Shown: positions 1-8,811, counted from the stretch's first letter. The stretch is DNA of 64,000 nt from DAIDKA01 sp036498905 (GCA_036498905.1 DASYER010000075.1:1-64000); one strand, 5' to 3'. Translations and numbers: made by a program. The notes: generated from the sequence alone by a model not told the origin.

Positions 1-86
1 CGTAGGACACGTGTCGGTGCAATCTGGCGGGACGGGTGTTTTACAACGCAGATTGACTCCAAAGCGGCGCCTGATGCCGTTCGTGA

Positions 87-491
87 GCCGAAATCCGTTG
101 TCGCCGCCTTCGTCATGGCCAGTTCTTCAGATGTTCCCTAGGTATTCCACCGCGTCGCAATACAACTGCAACGTGCCGGCTGATTGAGATAGGGATCATC
201 CAGTATGGCTGGACCATCAATGATCTGGCGGCGCCGCCACCTGTACAAGGCGGCGGCGGTAATGGCGCCCTACCCGGCGCTGGGGTTGTGTCATCCGCCG
301 ACACAGCCAAGTCGATGATGGCCGTCGACAACCCGCAGCCGCTGGTGAACGTCAACCGTACGGTCACCTTTTACAAGCCGGGCACCTACGTCGTCCGGCT
401 GACCGTGAAAGGACAACGAGACGGACTCGTGGCGCCGGCCAATCAGACGCTCTTTCAGAACTACAAGGAAATCCGTGTAGTCGTGCAGTAG
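87..491 (+). pseudogene. C-terminal remnant of an unidentified gene, 5' truncated
   Basis: The frame is open from 87 (after a TGA at 84-86) to a TAG at 489-491 but has no ATG, GTG or TTG before the GTG at 288. The translation from about 195 looks protein-like: a Trp/Tyr-containing stretch, a Pro/Gly-rich linker (AAPPPVQGGGGNG), then a segment ending in GTYVVRLTVKGQ and EIRVVVQ, which resembles the last strands of a PKD or immunoglobulin-like beta-sandwich. I read it as the tail of a larger exported protein that lost its 5' part. A genuine 67-residue protein starting at GTG 288 is the alternative. It lies on the island side of the tRNA-derived fragment at 1427-1473, where broken genes are common. 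Confidence 0.35.
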
Positions 492-711
492 GCCCATTGC
501 TGAGTTAGGAGGTGGCCGCACGTCTCTCCCGGCAGACGACCACTAACCGCAGTTATGACGGAACCCCCGTCACGGCCTAAGCCTATTGAATGGACATCGA
601 TGACCAGAAATGTATGCCCTCCTCCATGGCATCGCCGTCGGAGGCAACCGCGTACCATGGGACGGCAGTGAGCGGCGAGCGCAATCGGATCGAATGCACG
701 AGCGGCAGAAA

Positions 712-1113
712 TTACTTGAACGGATTAAGAACCGGTACCTCGAAGCGGGAGAAATCGCGAACATTTCGCGTCACGACGGTTAACTTGTGGGTCAGCGCGG
801 TGGCTGCAATCATCGCATCCTCGTAGACGGTATCAGACTCCCCGTGCATCAGCTTCGCCCAACGTCGGAAGCACGCGGCGTCCATTGCGAGCACGTTGTA
901 CGAAGCAGCTATCTGGTCCGCCCAGGCCTCGAGCTCCTCCGCCTTCCCGGGATCCTGCACGCGGGTCAGTTCAATTCCGGCTTGGATCTCGCCAACTGTC
1001 ACGGCCGACAGACAAAGATCACCATCCGATACTTCCTTGAGCCAACTAACCACATGGGCATTCGGGCGTGACTTCCTGAGTTCCGAGACAATGTTTGCAT
1101 CCAGCAAGAACAC
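712..1113 (-). CDS. vapC: PIN-domain toxin, VapC/FitB type
   Basis: A 133-residue PIN-domain protein, the usual length for VapC ribonucleases that cut RNA (often initiator tRNA). The acidic metal-binding residues are in the expected order: D5 in the N-terminal FLLDANIVSEL motif, E42 in TVGEIQAG, D99 in YEDAMIAATA, and D120 after TRNVRDF. The start is ATG at 1113. It sits 8 bp behind the stop of a Phd/VapB-like antitoxin on the same strand, which is standard antitoxin-then-toxin order. Family and role are clear from the motifs; the RNA target cannot be read from sequence. Position next to a tRNA-derived attachment fragment suggests it stabilises an integrated island. Confidence 0.88.
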   Translation of the reverse strand: MFLLDANIVSELRKSRPNAHVVSWLKEVSDGDLCLSAVTVGEIQAGIELTRVQDPGKAEELEAWADQIAASYNVLAMDAACFRRWAKLMHGESDTVYEDAMIAATALTHKLTVVTRNVRDFSRFEVPVLNPFK

Positions 1114-1121
1114 CTTCGATC

Positions 1122-1382
1122 CTACAGCGGCTGAACAACGCGTCGCGGGTGCCCACCCCGTGCGGCTATCGGCAGATCTGTCCGGGCAAAATCGGAAAGC
1201 AGCAGCTGCTTAAGCGAGGGCCTTGCGAGCTGACAGAGTCGCCTCCACTCTTGGATCGGCACGAGCACAGCAGTTTCCTCACCTCGTCGCGTGACCACTT
1301 GAGGGCCCTCGCGCACACAGGTCTCTAAAAGCTCGCTAAACCGCGCCTTAGCATTCTGAACTGGCCATTTTCTTAAGCTCAT
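1122..1382 (-). CDS. Antitoxin, Phd/YefM (VapB-like) family
   Basis: An 86-residue small protein beginning MSLRKWPVQNAKARFSELLE, the typical N-terminal DNA-binding helix pattern of Phd/YefM antitoxins (W-x-V-x-x-A-K-x-x-F-S-E-L). A middle VVTRRGEETAVLVPIQEW strand-turn-helix and a C-terminal tail that would wrap the toxin follow. I chose ATG 1382. An upstream in-frame TTG at 1421 would add 13 residues but lies inside the repeat and tRNA-fragment region and lacks a good ribosome site. It forms an operon with the PIN toxin downstream and should neutralise it and autorepress the pair. Two copies of an 8-bp repeat lie directly upstream and are good operator candidates. Confidence 0.82.
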   Translation of the reverse strand: MSLRKWPVQNAKARFSELLETCVREGPQVVTRRGEETAVLVPIQEWRRLCQLARPSLKQLLLSDFARTDLPIAARGGHPRRVVQPL

Positions 1383-1400
1383 ACTGTCAGCAAGCCTATA

Positions 1401-1420
1401 ACTAGTCAGAAGACTAGTCA
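1401..1420. promoter_or_regulatory. Tandem ACTAGTCA repeats upstream of the antitoxin gene
   Basis: ACTAGTCA occurs at 1401-1408 and again at 1413-1420, 12 bp apart, each with the palindromic core ACTAGT. They lie 18-38 bp upstream of the antitoxin ATG on the opposite strand, where Phd/VapB-type autoregulatory operators usually sit. The link is inference; no -10/-35 pair could be assigned confidently. Confidence 0.4.
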
Positions 1421-1426
1421 AAACGA

Positions 1427-1473
1427 CCTGCTAATCCGTTGGTCGTTGGTTCAATTCCAACCCGGGGAGCCCA
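1427..1473 (+). other. tRNA 3'-half fragment (Asn-like), probable attachment site
   Basis: The segment reads like a tRNA from the anticodon loop to the 3' end: CTGCTAATCCGT, a short variable region, a perfect 5-bp T stem and loop (GTTGG TTCAATT CCAAC), then an acceptor 3' strand CCGGGGA followed by GCCCA. No complementary 5' acceptor strand (TCCCCGG) or D arm lies upstream, so it is not a working tRNA gene. The short variable region and GGGGAGCC end resemble tRNA-Asn more than tRNA-Ser. Tyrosine-recombinase islands that enter tRNA 3' ends leave exactly such a fragment at their distal end. Its orientation puts the island to the left (toward 1) and ancestral chromosome to the right. Confidence 0.55.
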
Positions 1474-1712
1474 TTAAAACAAGCACTTAGCTTCGAACGG
1501 GCCACCGCCCCGCACCCTCCTGCCGGCACTTTTCCCGCTTCGACCATTAAAGTGTTGTGCGGTGAGCAAGACGGATGTCTTTGACACCTCGTATTACAAT
1601 GTGAGCTTGGAATACATGACCTGGCTGGCAACGGCGCTGGGAGCCGCGCCCGTTGGGCCCGCTTTTGTTGTCTGACGATGCTTCCACAGTCATCGCTCTT
1701 GGCAGGAAGGTT

Positions 1713-4130
1713 ATGCGGTTAATGACTTTGTTAAAGCCCGCGTCCCACGGCATGTTCATGCTGGCATGGGTCATCGTTTTCGCAAATGCTGGCGTTGCTC
1801 ACGCCGCGAGCATGGACAGCGAAGCGATAATCGATAAGTACTGCGCCGTCTGCCACAACTCCAACGACTTTGCTGGCGGCATCGATTTGGAATTCGCCAG
1901 TACGGCCAGCATCGCCGAACAGCCGCAAATCGGTGAGAAGGTAATCAAACGCCTGCGCGCGGGCATGATGCCGCCGGTGGGCAAGGCCCGCCCCGACTAC
2001 GATACCGTGCAGATGCTGGCGCAGAGCGTCGAAGAGAACATCGACAAAAGTGCCGCCACCAAGGGTCCCCATCCGCTGGCGCCCGGGCTGCATCGCCTCA
2101 ACCGCACCGAATACACCAACGCGATCCGCGATCTGCTGACGCTCGACATCGACGCCGCCAAGTTCCTGCCCTCCGACGACTCCAGTCACGGCTTCGACAA
2201 CATGGCCGGCACGCTGACCACCTCGCCTGCGCTGATGGAGGCGTATTTGTCGGCAGCCGGCAATATCAGCCGGTTGGCCATCGGCACCGAAACGGCGCCG
2301 ACGCTGGCTGTGTTTGATGCGCCGCACGACACCAGCCAGAACGAATACGTCGAAGGCCTGCCGTTCGGCACCCGCGGCGGCATGCTGATCGAACACGAAT
2401 TCCCCGCCGACGGCCAGTACACGCTCACCGTGAAGGGTATGACGGGGTATTTCACCGCAGTTCTCGGCAACGTCCGCGGCGAGAAGCTGGAAGTCACCGT
2501 CGATGGCAAACGCGTGTACCTGTACGACTGGGACAAGGAAATCTCCACCAAACGCGGTGATGGTGGCAAGACGCCGCCGCTGCCGATCAAGGCCGGCTTT
2601 CACCGCATCGGCGTGGCGTTCCTGCGCACCAGCGATCTGCCCGATACCGGAATCGACAAGTCATTCCAGCGCACGATGAACTCGCCGGGCTCGATTTCCG
2701 GTCACACGTTCTACCCGCACGTAGGCCAGGTGTTCATCGAAGGGCCGTTCAATGGCACGCCGGCCACCGATACGCAAAGCCGTCGCGCAATATTTGAGTG
2801 CTATCCGCAGAAGGCCAGCGAGGAAGACGGCTGCGCGCGCAAGATCATCACGACGCTGACCACGAAGGCCTTCCGCCGTCCGGTCACCGACGCCGATATC
2901 AAGGTAATGACCGCCTTCTACCGCAGCGGACGTGAACAGGGCGGCAAATTCGACAACGGCATCCAAGCGGTGATCCAGCGCATCCTCGCCGATCCGGATT
3001 TCATTTACCGCGCCGAGATCGAGCCGACCAAAGTGGCGGCGGGCAGCCCCTACCGGATCAGCGATCTGGAACTGGCCTCGCGTCTGTCGTTCTTTTTGTG
3101 GAGCAGCATTCCTGATCAGGAGCTGATCAAACTCGCCACGGCCAACAAGCTGCACGAGCCGAAAGTGCTGAAGCAGCAGGTCGATCGCATGATCGCCGAT
3201 CCGCGTTCCGAGGCGCTGGTGCAGAATTTCACCGGCCAGTGGCTGAACATCCGCGGCATCGCCGCCATTGAGCCGGCGGTGAACCTGTTTCCCGATTTCG
3301 ACAGCACGCTGCGCGATGCGTTCAAGACCGAAGTCGAGATGTTCTTCGCCAGCATCATCCAGGAAGACCGCAGTGTGACCGACTTGCTGACGGCGGATTA
3401 CACCTTCGTCAACGAACGTCTCGCCAAACACTACGGCATCCCCGACATCTATGGCCCGGAGTTCCGTCGAGTTCACCTGGGGCCGGATCAGGATATGCGC
3501 AGAGGCCTCCTGGGCAAGGGGGCACTGATGTCCATTACCTCTGAGGCGGCGCGTACCTCGCCGGTGAAACGCGGCAAATGGTTCCTGCAGACCTTCCTCG
3601 GAGTAAGTCCGCCGGATCCGCCGCCCGGCGTGGTTATCAAGCTGGACCAGCAACCCGGTGAAGCCCCGAAGACCATGCGCGCGCGCCTGATAAGGCACAG
3701 CACCAACCCGACCTGCGCCACCTGCCACAAGATGTTCGAGCCGCTGGGTTTGGCGATGGAGAACTTCGACCCGGTGGGCGAGTGGCGCACGACGGAAATC
3801 GGCACCCCGATCGACGCCGTCGGCATCGTCACCGACGGCACCCGCGTCGACGGTATCAAGGGTCTGCGCGACCTCGCGGTACGCAAACACGAAATGTTCG
3901 TGGAAGTGGTGACCGAAAACCTGCTGACCTATGCCATTGGTCGTGGGCTCGATTACAAGGACATGCCGCTGGTCCGTTCGCTGGTGCACAACGCCGCGAA
4001 GGACAACTACAAATTTTCGTCGCTGATCATGGGTGTAATCCAAAGTCCGGACTTCACCATGGACATGAAATCAGCCCCCGCCCCGGCCCCAGCTTCGCTG
4101 TCAGCCGCAAACTCCATGAAAGGAGAGTAA
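1713..4130 (+). CDS. Exported c-type cytochrome with DUF1587/DUF1592/DUF1588/DUF1585-type regions
   Basis: An 805-residue protein with an N-terminal signal peptide (about 1-31, ending VAHAA). A first haem site CAVCH (C44, C47, H48) opens a PSCyt1-like domain with the MMPP motif, where Met may ligate haem. A DUF1587-type block (HRLNRTEY) follows, then a carbohydrate-binding-like middle, DUF1592/DUF1588-type regions (RLSFFLWSSIPD, HYGIPD, RGLLGKGALMS, TSPVKRGKW) and a DUF1585-type C terminus. A second CxxCH (CATCH) lies near residue 668. Such proteins are common in Planctomycetes, Verrucomicrobia and some Gammaproteobacteria; their substrate is unknown. ATG 1713 or ATG 1722 is the start, after AGGAAGG at 1704-1710. 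It is first in an operon with the DUF1552 and ankyrin genes. Confidence 0.88.
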   Translation: MRLMTLLKPASHGMFMLAWVIVFANAGVAHAASMDSEAIIDKYCAVCHNSNDFAGGIDLEFASTASIAEQPQIGEKVIKRLRAGMMPPVGKARPDYDTVQMLAQSVEENIDKSAATKGPHPLAPGLHRLNRTEYTNAIRDLLTLDIDAAKFLPSDDSSHGFDNMAGTLTTSPALMEAYLSAAGNISRLAIGTETAPTLAVFDAPHDTSQNEYVEGLPFGTRGGMLIEHEFPADGQYTLTVKGMTGYFTAVLGNVRGEKLEVTVDGKRVYLYDWDKEISTKRGDGGKTPPLPIKAGFHRIGVAFLRTSDLPDTGIDKSFQRTMNSPGSISGHTFYPHVGQVFIEGPFNGTPATDTQSRRAIFECYPQKASEEDGCARKIITTLTTKAFRRPVTDADIKVMTAFYRSGREQGGKFDNGIQAVIQRILADPDFIYRAEIEPTKVAAGSPYRISDLELASRLSFFLWSSIPDQELIKLATANKLHEPKVLKQQVDRMIADPRSEALVQNFTGQWLNIRGIAAIEPAVNLFPDFDSTLRDAFKTEVEMFFASIIQEDRSVTDLLTADYTFVNERLAKHYGIPDIYGPEFRRVHLGPDQDMRRGLLGKGALMSITSEAARTSPVKRGKWFLQTFLGVSPPDPPPGVVIKLDQQPGEAPKTMRARLIRHSTNPTCATCHKMFEPLGLAMENFDPVGEWRTTEIGTPIDAVGIVTDGTRVDGIKGLRDLAVRKHEMFVEVVTENLLTYAIGRGLDYKDMPLVRSLVHNAAKDNYKFSSLIMGVIQSPDFTMDMKSAPAPAPASLSAANSMKGE

Positions 4131-4134
4131 ACCA

Positions 4135-5487
4135 GTGTTCATCACCAAAAAGCACCTCAACCGTCGCACCGTGCTGCGCGGTCTCGGCACCACGCTTGCC
4201 CTTCCTTTGCTGGATGCAATGCTCCCCGCCATGACGGCACAGGCAAAGACTGCCGCAAATCCACCGCCGCGCTTCTTCGGCGGATTCGTGCCGCACGGCG
4301 CGGCACCGGGTTACTGGATTCCGGACAAGGTCGGCCCACTGGCTGATGAACTGCCCTTCAACTGGAAGCCGATGGAGCCTTTCCGCAAACACCTGAATAT
4401 TCTGACCGGCCTGCATTCGCGCTCCTCCGAGCCGCCTCCGGGTGAGACCGGTGCCGACCACTGGGTCGCTGCTGCGTTCCTGTGCGCACAGAAGCCACGC
4501 AAAACCTCTGGCGCAGACGTTTATGCCGGCCAGACCATCGACCAGGTGATTGCCGCCAAGTACGGCCAGGAAACACTGCTGCCGTCGGTGGAAATTTCCG
4601 TGGAAGACCCGGGTTCGGGTTCGAGCAACTGCGGCGAAGGCTACAGCTGCGTTTATACGAACACGATCGCATGGGCAACGCCGACGACGCCATTGCCGAT
4701 GGAGCTGAACCCTCAGGTTGTATTTGAACGCATGTTCGGCAGCGGCAGCACCGCCGCAGAACGGGTGGAGCGCCGCGAACGCAACCAGAGCATCCTCGAT
4801 TCGGTCAATGACAAGATCAAAGGCATGCGCACTGAGATCAGTGTGCCCGACCGTGCACGTCTGGATGCCTTTACCGACAACGTTCGTGAAATCGAGCGTC
4901 GCATGCAGATCGCCGCCAAAGCGACCACTGCCGCACCGGCAAATTTCGCAGTACCCCCGGGCATTCCGCAGTCATTCGATGAACACATCAAGATCATGTT
5001 CGACCTGCTCACCCTCGCCTTCCAGGCCGACATCACGCGCTCCAGCACCATGCTGTTCGCGCGCGATCTCACCGGCCGTGTCTATCCGGAATGTGAGTCG
5101 CCGACGCTGGGATTCCATGGCGCCTCACATCATGGCGAAGATCCGAACCTGATCAAGCAGCTATCGAAGATCAACCAGTATCATGTGAAGGTATTGGCCT
5201 ACTTCGTGGACAAACTGGCCAAGACCAACGATGGCGACGGCTCGCTGCTCGACCATTCGCTGCTGCTGTTCGGCAGCAACATGGGGAACCCGAACCAGCA
5301 CGTGCACTACGACGTGCCGCACATCCTGATCGGCGGCAACAACGGCAAACTGCAAGGCGGCCGGCATCTGGCATTTCCGACCAAGCAGGTACCGACGGGG
5401 AATCTGCTGCTGAGCATTCTCGACCAGTTCGACATTCACCGTGACAGTTTTGGTGACAGCACCGGACGCCTGCCCGGCCTGGTGTGA
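4135..5487 (+). CDS. DUF1552 family protein, Tat-exported
   Basis: A 450-residue DUF1552 protein. The N terminus carries a twin-arginine signal (NRRTVLRGLG followed by a hydrophobic run and LLDAMLPAMTAQA), so it is probably exported folded. Family hallmarks visible are PPRFFGGFVPHG, the GADHWVAAAFL segment, and a C-terminal LLLFGSNMGNPNQHVHYDVPHIL stretch reminiscent of the DUF1501/sulfatase-like fold. GTG 4135 is chosen because AGGAG lies 9 bp upstream; the gap to the preceding stop is 4 bp. DUF1552 proteins almost always pair with DUF1592 cytochromes, so a joint periplasmic or outer-surface oxidative function is likely, but no substrate is established. Confidence 0.88.
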   Translation: MFITKKHLNRRTVLRGLGTTLALPLLDAMLPAMTAQAKTAANPPPRFFGGFVPHGAAPGYWIPDKVGPLADELPFNWKPMEPFRKHLNILTGLHSRSSEPPPGETGADHWVAAAFLCAQKPRKTSGADVYAGQTIDQVIAAKYGQETLLPSVEISVEDPGSGSSNCGEGYSCVYTNTIAWATPTTPLPMELNPQVVFERMFGSGSTAAERVERRERNQSILDSVNDKIKGMRTEISVPDRARLDAFTDNVREIERRMQIAAKATTAAPANFAVPPGIPQSFDEHIKIMFDLLTLAFQADITRSSTMLFARDLTGRVYPECESPTLGFHGASHHGEDPNLIKQLSKINQYHVKVLAYFVDKLAKTNDGDGSLLDHSLLLFGSNMGNPNQHVHYDVPHILIGGNNGKLQGGRHLAFPTKQVPTGNLLLSILDQFDIHRDSFGDSTGRLPGLV

Positions 5488-5506
5488 AGGGCTCAAGATA
5501 AACAGT

Positions 5507-7414
5507 ATGCGTAGCTTTGCATTGCAAACTCTCTCTGCCGTGTTGCTGTCGGCGATGGCTGGCGCTGCGTTCGCGCAAGCTGAAATCGCCGATGCCGCAA
5601 GCAAGGGCAACACGATGGAAGTCGAGCATCTGCTGAAAAGCCATGCCGACGTGAATGCACAACAGCTCGACGGCGCCACTGCTCTGCAGTGGGCCGCCTA
5701 TCGCGATGACGCAAAACTGACCGAGCTGTTGCTGAAAGCCGGCGCCAAACCTGGCTTGGCCAATCACGATGGCGCCACGCCGCTGTGGCTGGCAGCAACC
5801 CACGGTGATGCCGCCGTGATTAAAGAATTGCTCAAGGGTGGCGCCGATGCCAACGAACAGCTGCCGCTCGGCCGCCGTCCGCTGATGCTCGCCGCACGCT
5901 CGGGCCATGTCGATGCCGTCCATGAACTGCTGGAGCACGGCGCCGATGTGAATGCCATTGAAAGCGAACGTGGTACCAATGCGCTGATGCAGGCTGCCGA
6001 CCAGGGCCATGCTGACGTGTTGAAGGAATTGATCAAGCACGGCGCTAAAGTGGCGGCCGTGTCCAAAGCGATGATGCGTGATGGGCGCACGGCAGCCTTG
6101 GGCAACTCCGAAGATCCCCGCCGCGCCGTACGTCAGCAGGCCATCGCGGTGCTGTGCGAGGCGAAGACACCTGATCTGCAACAGGTGAGAGTCCAGCGCG
6201 AAATGTTATTTGGCGATGCCGCGAAAAGCACTCCGGATGCCGATTTGTGCAAAGGAATAGAACGCAGGGGTTTGGGCTTCGTCACCATCGTCGGCGCCGG
6301 CGGCAACCACGGGGCCGGTGTTGGCGGAGAAGCGCTTACTGAACAGGATGCGGATGGCAATCCGGTCGTGGATGCCTCGGGCAATCCAGTTCCCGCACCC
6401 ACTCCTCGTGGCCGCCGTCCCCCGCCGCGTGCACCCGATGGTGGTGCAATTACCGCGCTGGTCTATGCCGCGCGTAGCGGCGACATCGACGCTGCGCGCG
6501 TGCTGCTGGAAGGTGGCGCCGATGTGAACCAGACGACTCTCTACGGGTGGAGTCCGCTGCTGGCCGCCGTCCAGAACTCGAACTACCAGATGGCGAAGTT
6601 CCTCATCGAGCACGGCGCCAACGTGAATCTGGTCAACAAGGGGGGCTGGTCGCCCCTGTATTTGGCCGTCGACAACCGCAATATCGAAGGCGGCGACTAC
6701 CCGGTGCGCACTGCCGACATGGACAGCCTCGCGTTCATCACGTACCTGCTCGACAAGGGCGCCAACGTCAATTGGCGCATCACGGAGAGTACGGAAACGC
6801 GCACGGTGTTCACCAATCAATGGTTGAACGAAGACGGTGCCACGGCATTCCTGCGTGCAGCCCAGTCAGGCGATCTTGAATTGCTGAAGCTACTCGTCGC
6901 CCGCGGTGCTGATCCGAAGATCAATACCAAGCTGGGCATAACGCCGCTGGCGGTGGCTGCCGGCATCGGCTGGGTGGAAGGCGTCACCAAGGAGCGCTCC
7001 CCGGAGGAGACGGTGGAGGCGGTGAAGTATCTGCTGTCCCTCGGCATCGATCCCAACTTCCAGGCCGACACCGGCCGCGTTGCACTGCACGGCGCCGCGC
7101 ACAAGGGGGCGACTGAGGTGGTGAAAGTGTTGGTGGCAGCGGGTGCCAAGATGGATGTGCGCGATTTCGGCAACACCGATAACCGCGGCAGCCCCTCGAT
7201 TTCGACCCACACCTGGCAGCCGATCGATTACGCCGACGGCCTCGTACGCGTTGGCGTGCAATCAGCGATCCCGCATCCGGAGACCTCCAAGGTGCTGCGG
7301 GAGTTGATGATAAAAGCCGGCCTCAAGGTACCGCCCGAAGGCCGTACTCTCGAATCGCTGTGTATCGTCGATGTGTGCAAACCGGGATACGATCCGATCG
7401 ACATCAACAACTGA
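5507..7414 (+). CDS. Exported ankyrin-repeat protein
   Basis: A 635-residue protein with a signal peptide (MRSFALQTL... ending AAFAQA) followed by two blocks of ankyrin repeats separated by a Pro-rich linker (about residues 290-315, with RGRRPPPRAPDGG). Repeat signatures such as GATALQWAAYRDDAKLTELLL, DGATPLWLAATHG, HGANVNLVNKGGWSPLYLAV and GRVALHGAAHKGATEVVKVLV recur at about 33 residues. The start is ATG 5507, 19 bp after the DUF1552 stop, so the three genes look co-transcribed. Ankyrin arrays bind proteins, so it may be a scaffold for the DUF1592/DUF1552 pair in the periplasm. A Cys pair near the C terminus (CIVDVC) could form a disulfide. Confidence 0.85.
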   Translation: MRSFALQTLSAVLLSAMAGAAFAQAEIADAASKGNTMEVEHLLKSHADVNAQQLDGATALQWAAYRDDAKLTELLLKAGAKPGLANHDGATPLWLAATHGDAAVIKELLKGGADANEQLPLGRRPLMLAARSGHVDAVHELLEHGADVNAIESERGTNALMQAADQGHADVLKELIKHGAKVAAVSKAMMRDGRTAALGNSEDPRRAVRQQAIAVLCEAKTPDLQQVRVQREMLFGDAAKSTPDADLCKGIERRGLGFVTIVGAGGNHGAGVGGEALTEQDADGNPVVDASGNPVPAPTPRGRRPPPRAPDGGAITALVYAARSGDIDAARVLLEGGADVNQTTLYGWSPLLAAVQNSNYQMAKFLIEHGANVNLVNKGGWSPLYLAVDNRNIEGGDYPVRTADMDSLAFITYLLDKGANVNWRITESTETRTVFTNQWLNEDGATAFLRAAQSGDLELLKLLVARGADPKINTKLGITPLAVAAGIGWVEGVTKERSPEETVEAVKYLLSLGIDPNFQADTGRVALHGAAHKGATEVVKVLVAAGAKMDVRDFGNTDNRGSPSISTHTWQPIDYADGLVRVGVQSAIPHPETSKVLRELMIKAGLKVPPEGRTLESLCIVDVCKPGYDPIDINN

Positions 7415-7423
7415 AGCCCTGCG

Positions 7424-8053
7424 CTATCGTGGCGGCGGAATGAACTCCTGCTGCGCCCCCTGAAACACCGGCAACGCCTCGCAGCGTTGCCCATGAGCCG
7501 CCAGGCTCGGCCACTTCGCATCAGTGAACAGCGCGGCGTGTGCCTCGCGTAGGATTCGCAAAGCACACGCCACCGCGATATCGGCGTGACCTATCGAGGC
7601 CCCAAACCAATACGTCGAGGTGCGGCGGCTCAGGTCCGCTTCAAGCATATTCAGCACCGAGCTGATCTGCGACTGACAGCGGCCGATCCAGGCATCTGAC
7701 ATCTCACGATGCAGGACACGCTCGTAAATCAGGCTGACGACCTTGTCGGAGAGTCCCGTGGCCAGTGCGCAGATTTTCAGCGCGTGCCGACGTTCCGGGC
7801 CGGACCTCGCCATCAGTGCCTTAACCGGCCCCATCCGTTCATCGAGATAGTCGAGAATTGCCCCGCTTTCGATCAGCACCTCCCCGTCATCCAACAGCAG
7901 GGTCGGAACCCGGCGCAGCGGATTGAACGCAACGATCTTGTCAGCATCGCCGAAGGTTGACCAAGGCCGGTGTTCGTAGTCAAGTCCGTAGAGCCGCAGC
8001 GCAACAGCCACACGGCGAACGAACGGAGAGTCGAACTGGCCGATCAGGATCAT
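7424..8053 (-). CDS. Glutathione S-transferase family protein
   Basis: A 209-residue cytosolic GST. The N-terminal thioredoxin fold begins MILIGQFDSPFVRRVAVAL, with S9 in the SPF motif as probable glutathione-activating residue. It continues through the cis-Pro segment NPLRRVPTLLLDDG and the gamma-Glu-binding ESGAILDYLDE. The all-helical C-terminal domain includes WFGASIGHADIAVACALR, the usual N-capping/Asp motif. Start ATG 8053 has GGAG eight bases upstream. It runs in the same direction as the guanidine operon but is 107 bp beyond its last gene, so it may have its own promoter. It converges on the ankyrin gene with a 9-bp gap. The substrate is unknown. Confidence 0.88.
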   Translation of the reverse strand: MILIGQFDSPFVRRVAVALRLYGLDYEHRPWSTFGDADKIVAFNPLRRVPTLLLDDGEVLIESGAILDYLDERMGPVKALMARSGPERRHALKICALATGLSDKVVSLIYERVLHREMSDAWIGRCQSQISSVLNMLEADLSRRTSTYWFGASIGHADIAVACALRILREAHAALFTDAKWPSLAAHGQRCEALPVFQGAQQEFIPPPR

Positions 8054-8160
8054 GTCTTTGCTCCATCGACTTCCCTTCTTATAGCAAGCGGAGGCTCGCG
8101 CTGGGAATCACGCCGCCAATCGCGGCAAACCCGAAATCCAATGCGCAGCCAGGTCTTGCT

Positions 8161-8811
8161 TCAGGCCTGGCGAGAATCGCCACCCCATCTTGCGACGGCT
8201 TCAGCGGTGGTTACGACCCGACCGAGGATGCCACCCTCACCCGCGATGCAGCTGAGCATTGCCTCATGGACCGATCTGTCGGCAGCAGCGCAGGCGTCCC
8301 CAACGGTCTGACATTCAAATCCGCGATCAACTGCCTCGCGAAGCGTCGAGTGCACACATATGTCTGTCGTGACGCCCGCCAACGTCAATCCCGTAACTCC
8401 CCAGGCGCGCAGGACCAGCTCAAGGTCTGTCGCATAGAAGGCGCCGAATCCAGGCTTGTCGATGACGACCTCGGAGGGCAGTGGCAGAAGTTCATCGATG
8501 ATTTCGTGTCCGTGTTCTCCGCGCACCAGCAGGCGACCAAGAGGACCCCGACTACCGATCGCCGCGCCAACCTGAGCGGCGCGTCGGGCCTTGGTCGGAT
8601 TAAGATCGGCCAGATCCGGGCGATGACCTTCGCGTGTGTGGACAATGCGAATACCGCCGGATCGCGCAGCATCCAGGAGCCGCCGCACGTTGGGGATCGC
8701 CGCCCGCAGAATGCCAACATCGACCCCGCTTCGGGCGATGTAGCCCCCGAGGTCCAGGAAATCGCGCTGCATGTCGATCACAATGAGCGCCGTTGTACCC
8801 GAGGACTTCAT
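8161..8811 (-). CDS. Isochorismatase-family cysteine hydrolase, last gene of the guanidine operon
   Basis: A 216-residue isochorismatase-superfamily enzyme. The catalytic triad is visible: D13 in ALIVIDMQRDF, Lys in VIDKPGFGAFY, and the nucleophilic Cys in GVTTDICVHSTLREA. Members hydrolyse amides such as ureidoacrylate (RutB), biuret, N-carbamoylsarcosine or nicotinamide. ATG 8811 overlaps the TGA of the desaturase-like gene by 4 bp, so translation is probably coupled; a longer reading to 9084 would run through the desaturase gene and is rejected. Placement in an operon behind a guanidine riboswitch suggests it cleaves a C-N bond in a guanidine- or urea-type compound. The exact substrate is not predictable. 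Confidence 0.85.
   Translation of the reverse strand: MKSSGTTALIVIDMQRDFLDLGGYIARSGVDVGILRAAIPNVRRLLDAARSGGIRIVHTREGHRPDLADLNPTKARRAAQVGAAIGSRGPLGRLLVRGEHGHEIIDELLPLPSEVVIDKPGFGAFYATDLELVLRAWGVTGLTLAGVTTDICVHSTLREAVDRGFECQTVGDACAAADRSVHEAMLSCIAGEGGILGRVVTTAEAVARWGGDSRQA

Noticed and set aside
542..575. Hairpin TGACGG/CCGTCA downstream of the truncated gene as a terminator
   Set aside because: The stem is only 6 bp and no T run follows.
611..784. Plus-strand small reading of 57 residues opposite the toxin gene
   Set aside because: Its second half is antisense to the toxin C terminus and there is no family signal; probably chance.
1398..1473. A complete tRNA gene ending at 1473
   Set aside because: There is no 5' acceptor strand complementary to CCGGGGA and no D arm; only the 3' half is present.
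2661..4043. Long minus-strand reading of 460 residues inside the DUF1592 gene
   Set aside because: Its product is Arg/His/Gly-rich with no domain pattern and lies fully antisense to a well-supported gene; a by-product of high GC third positions.
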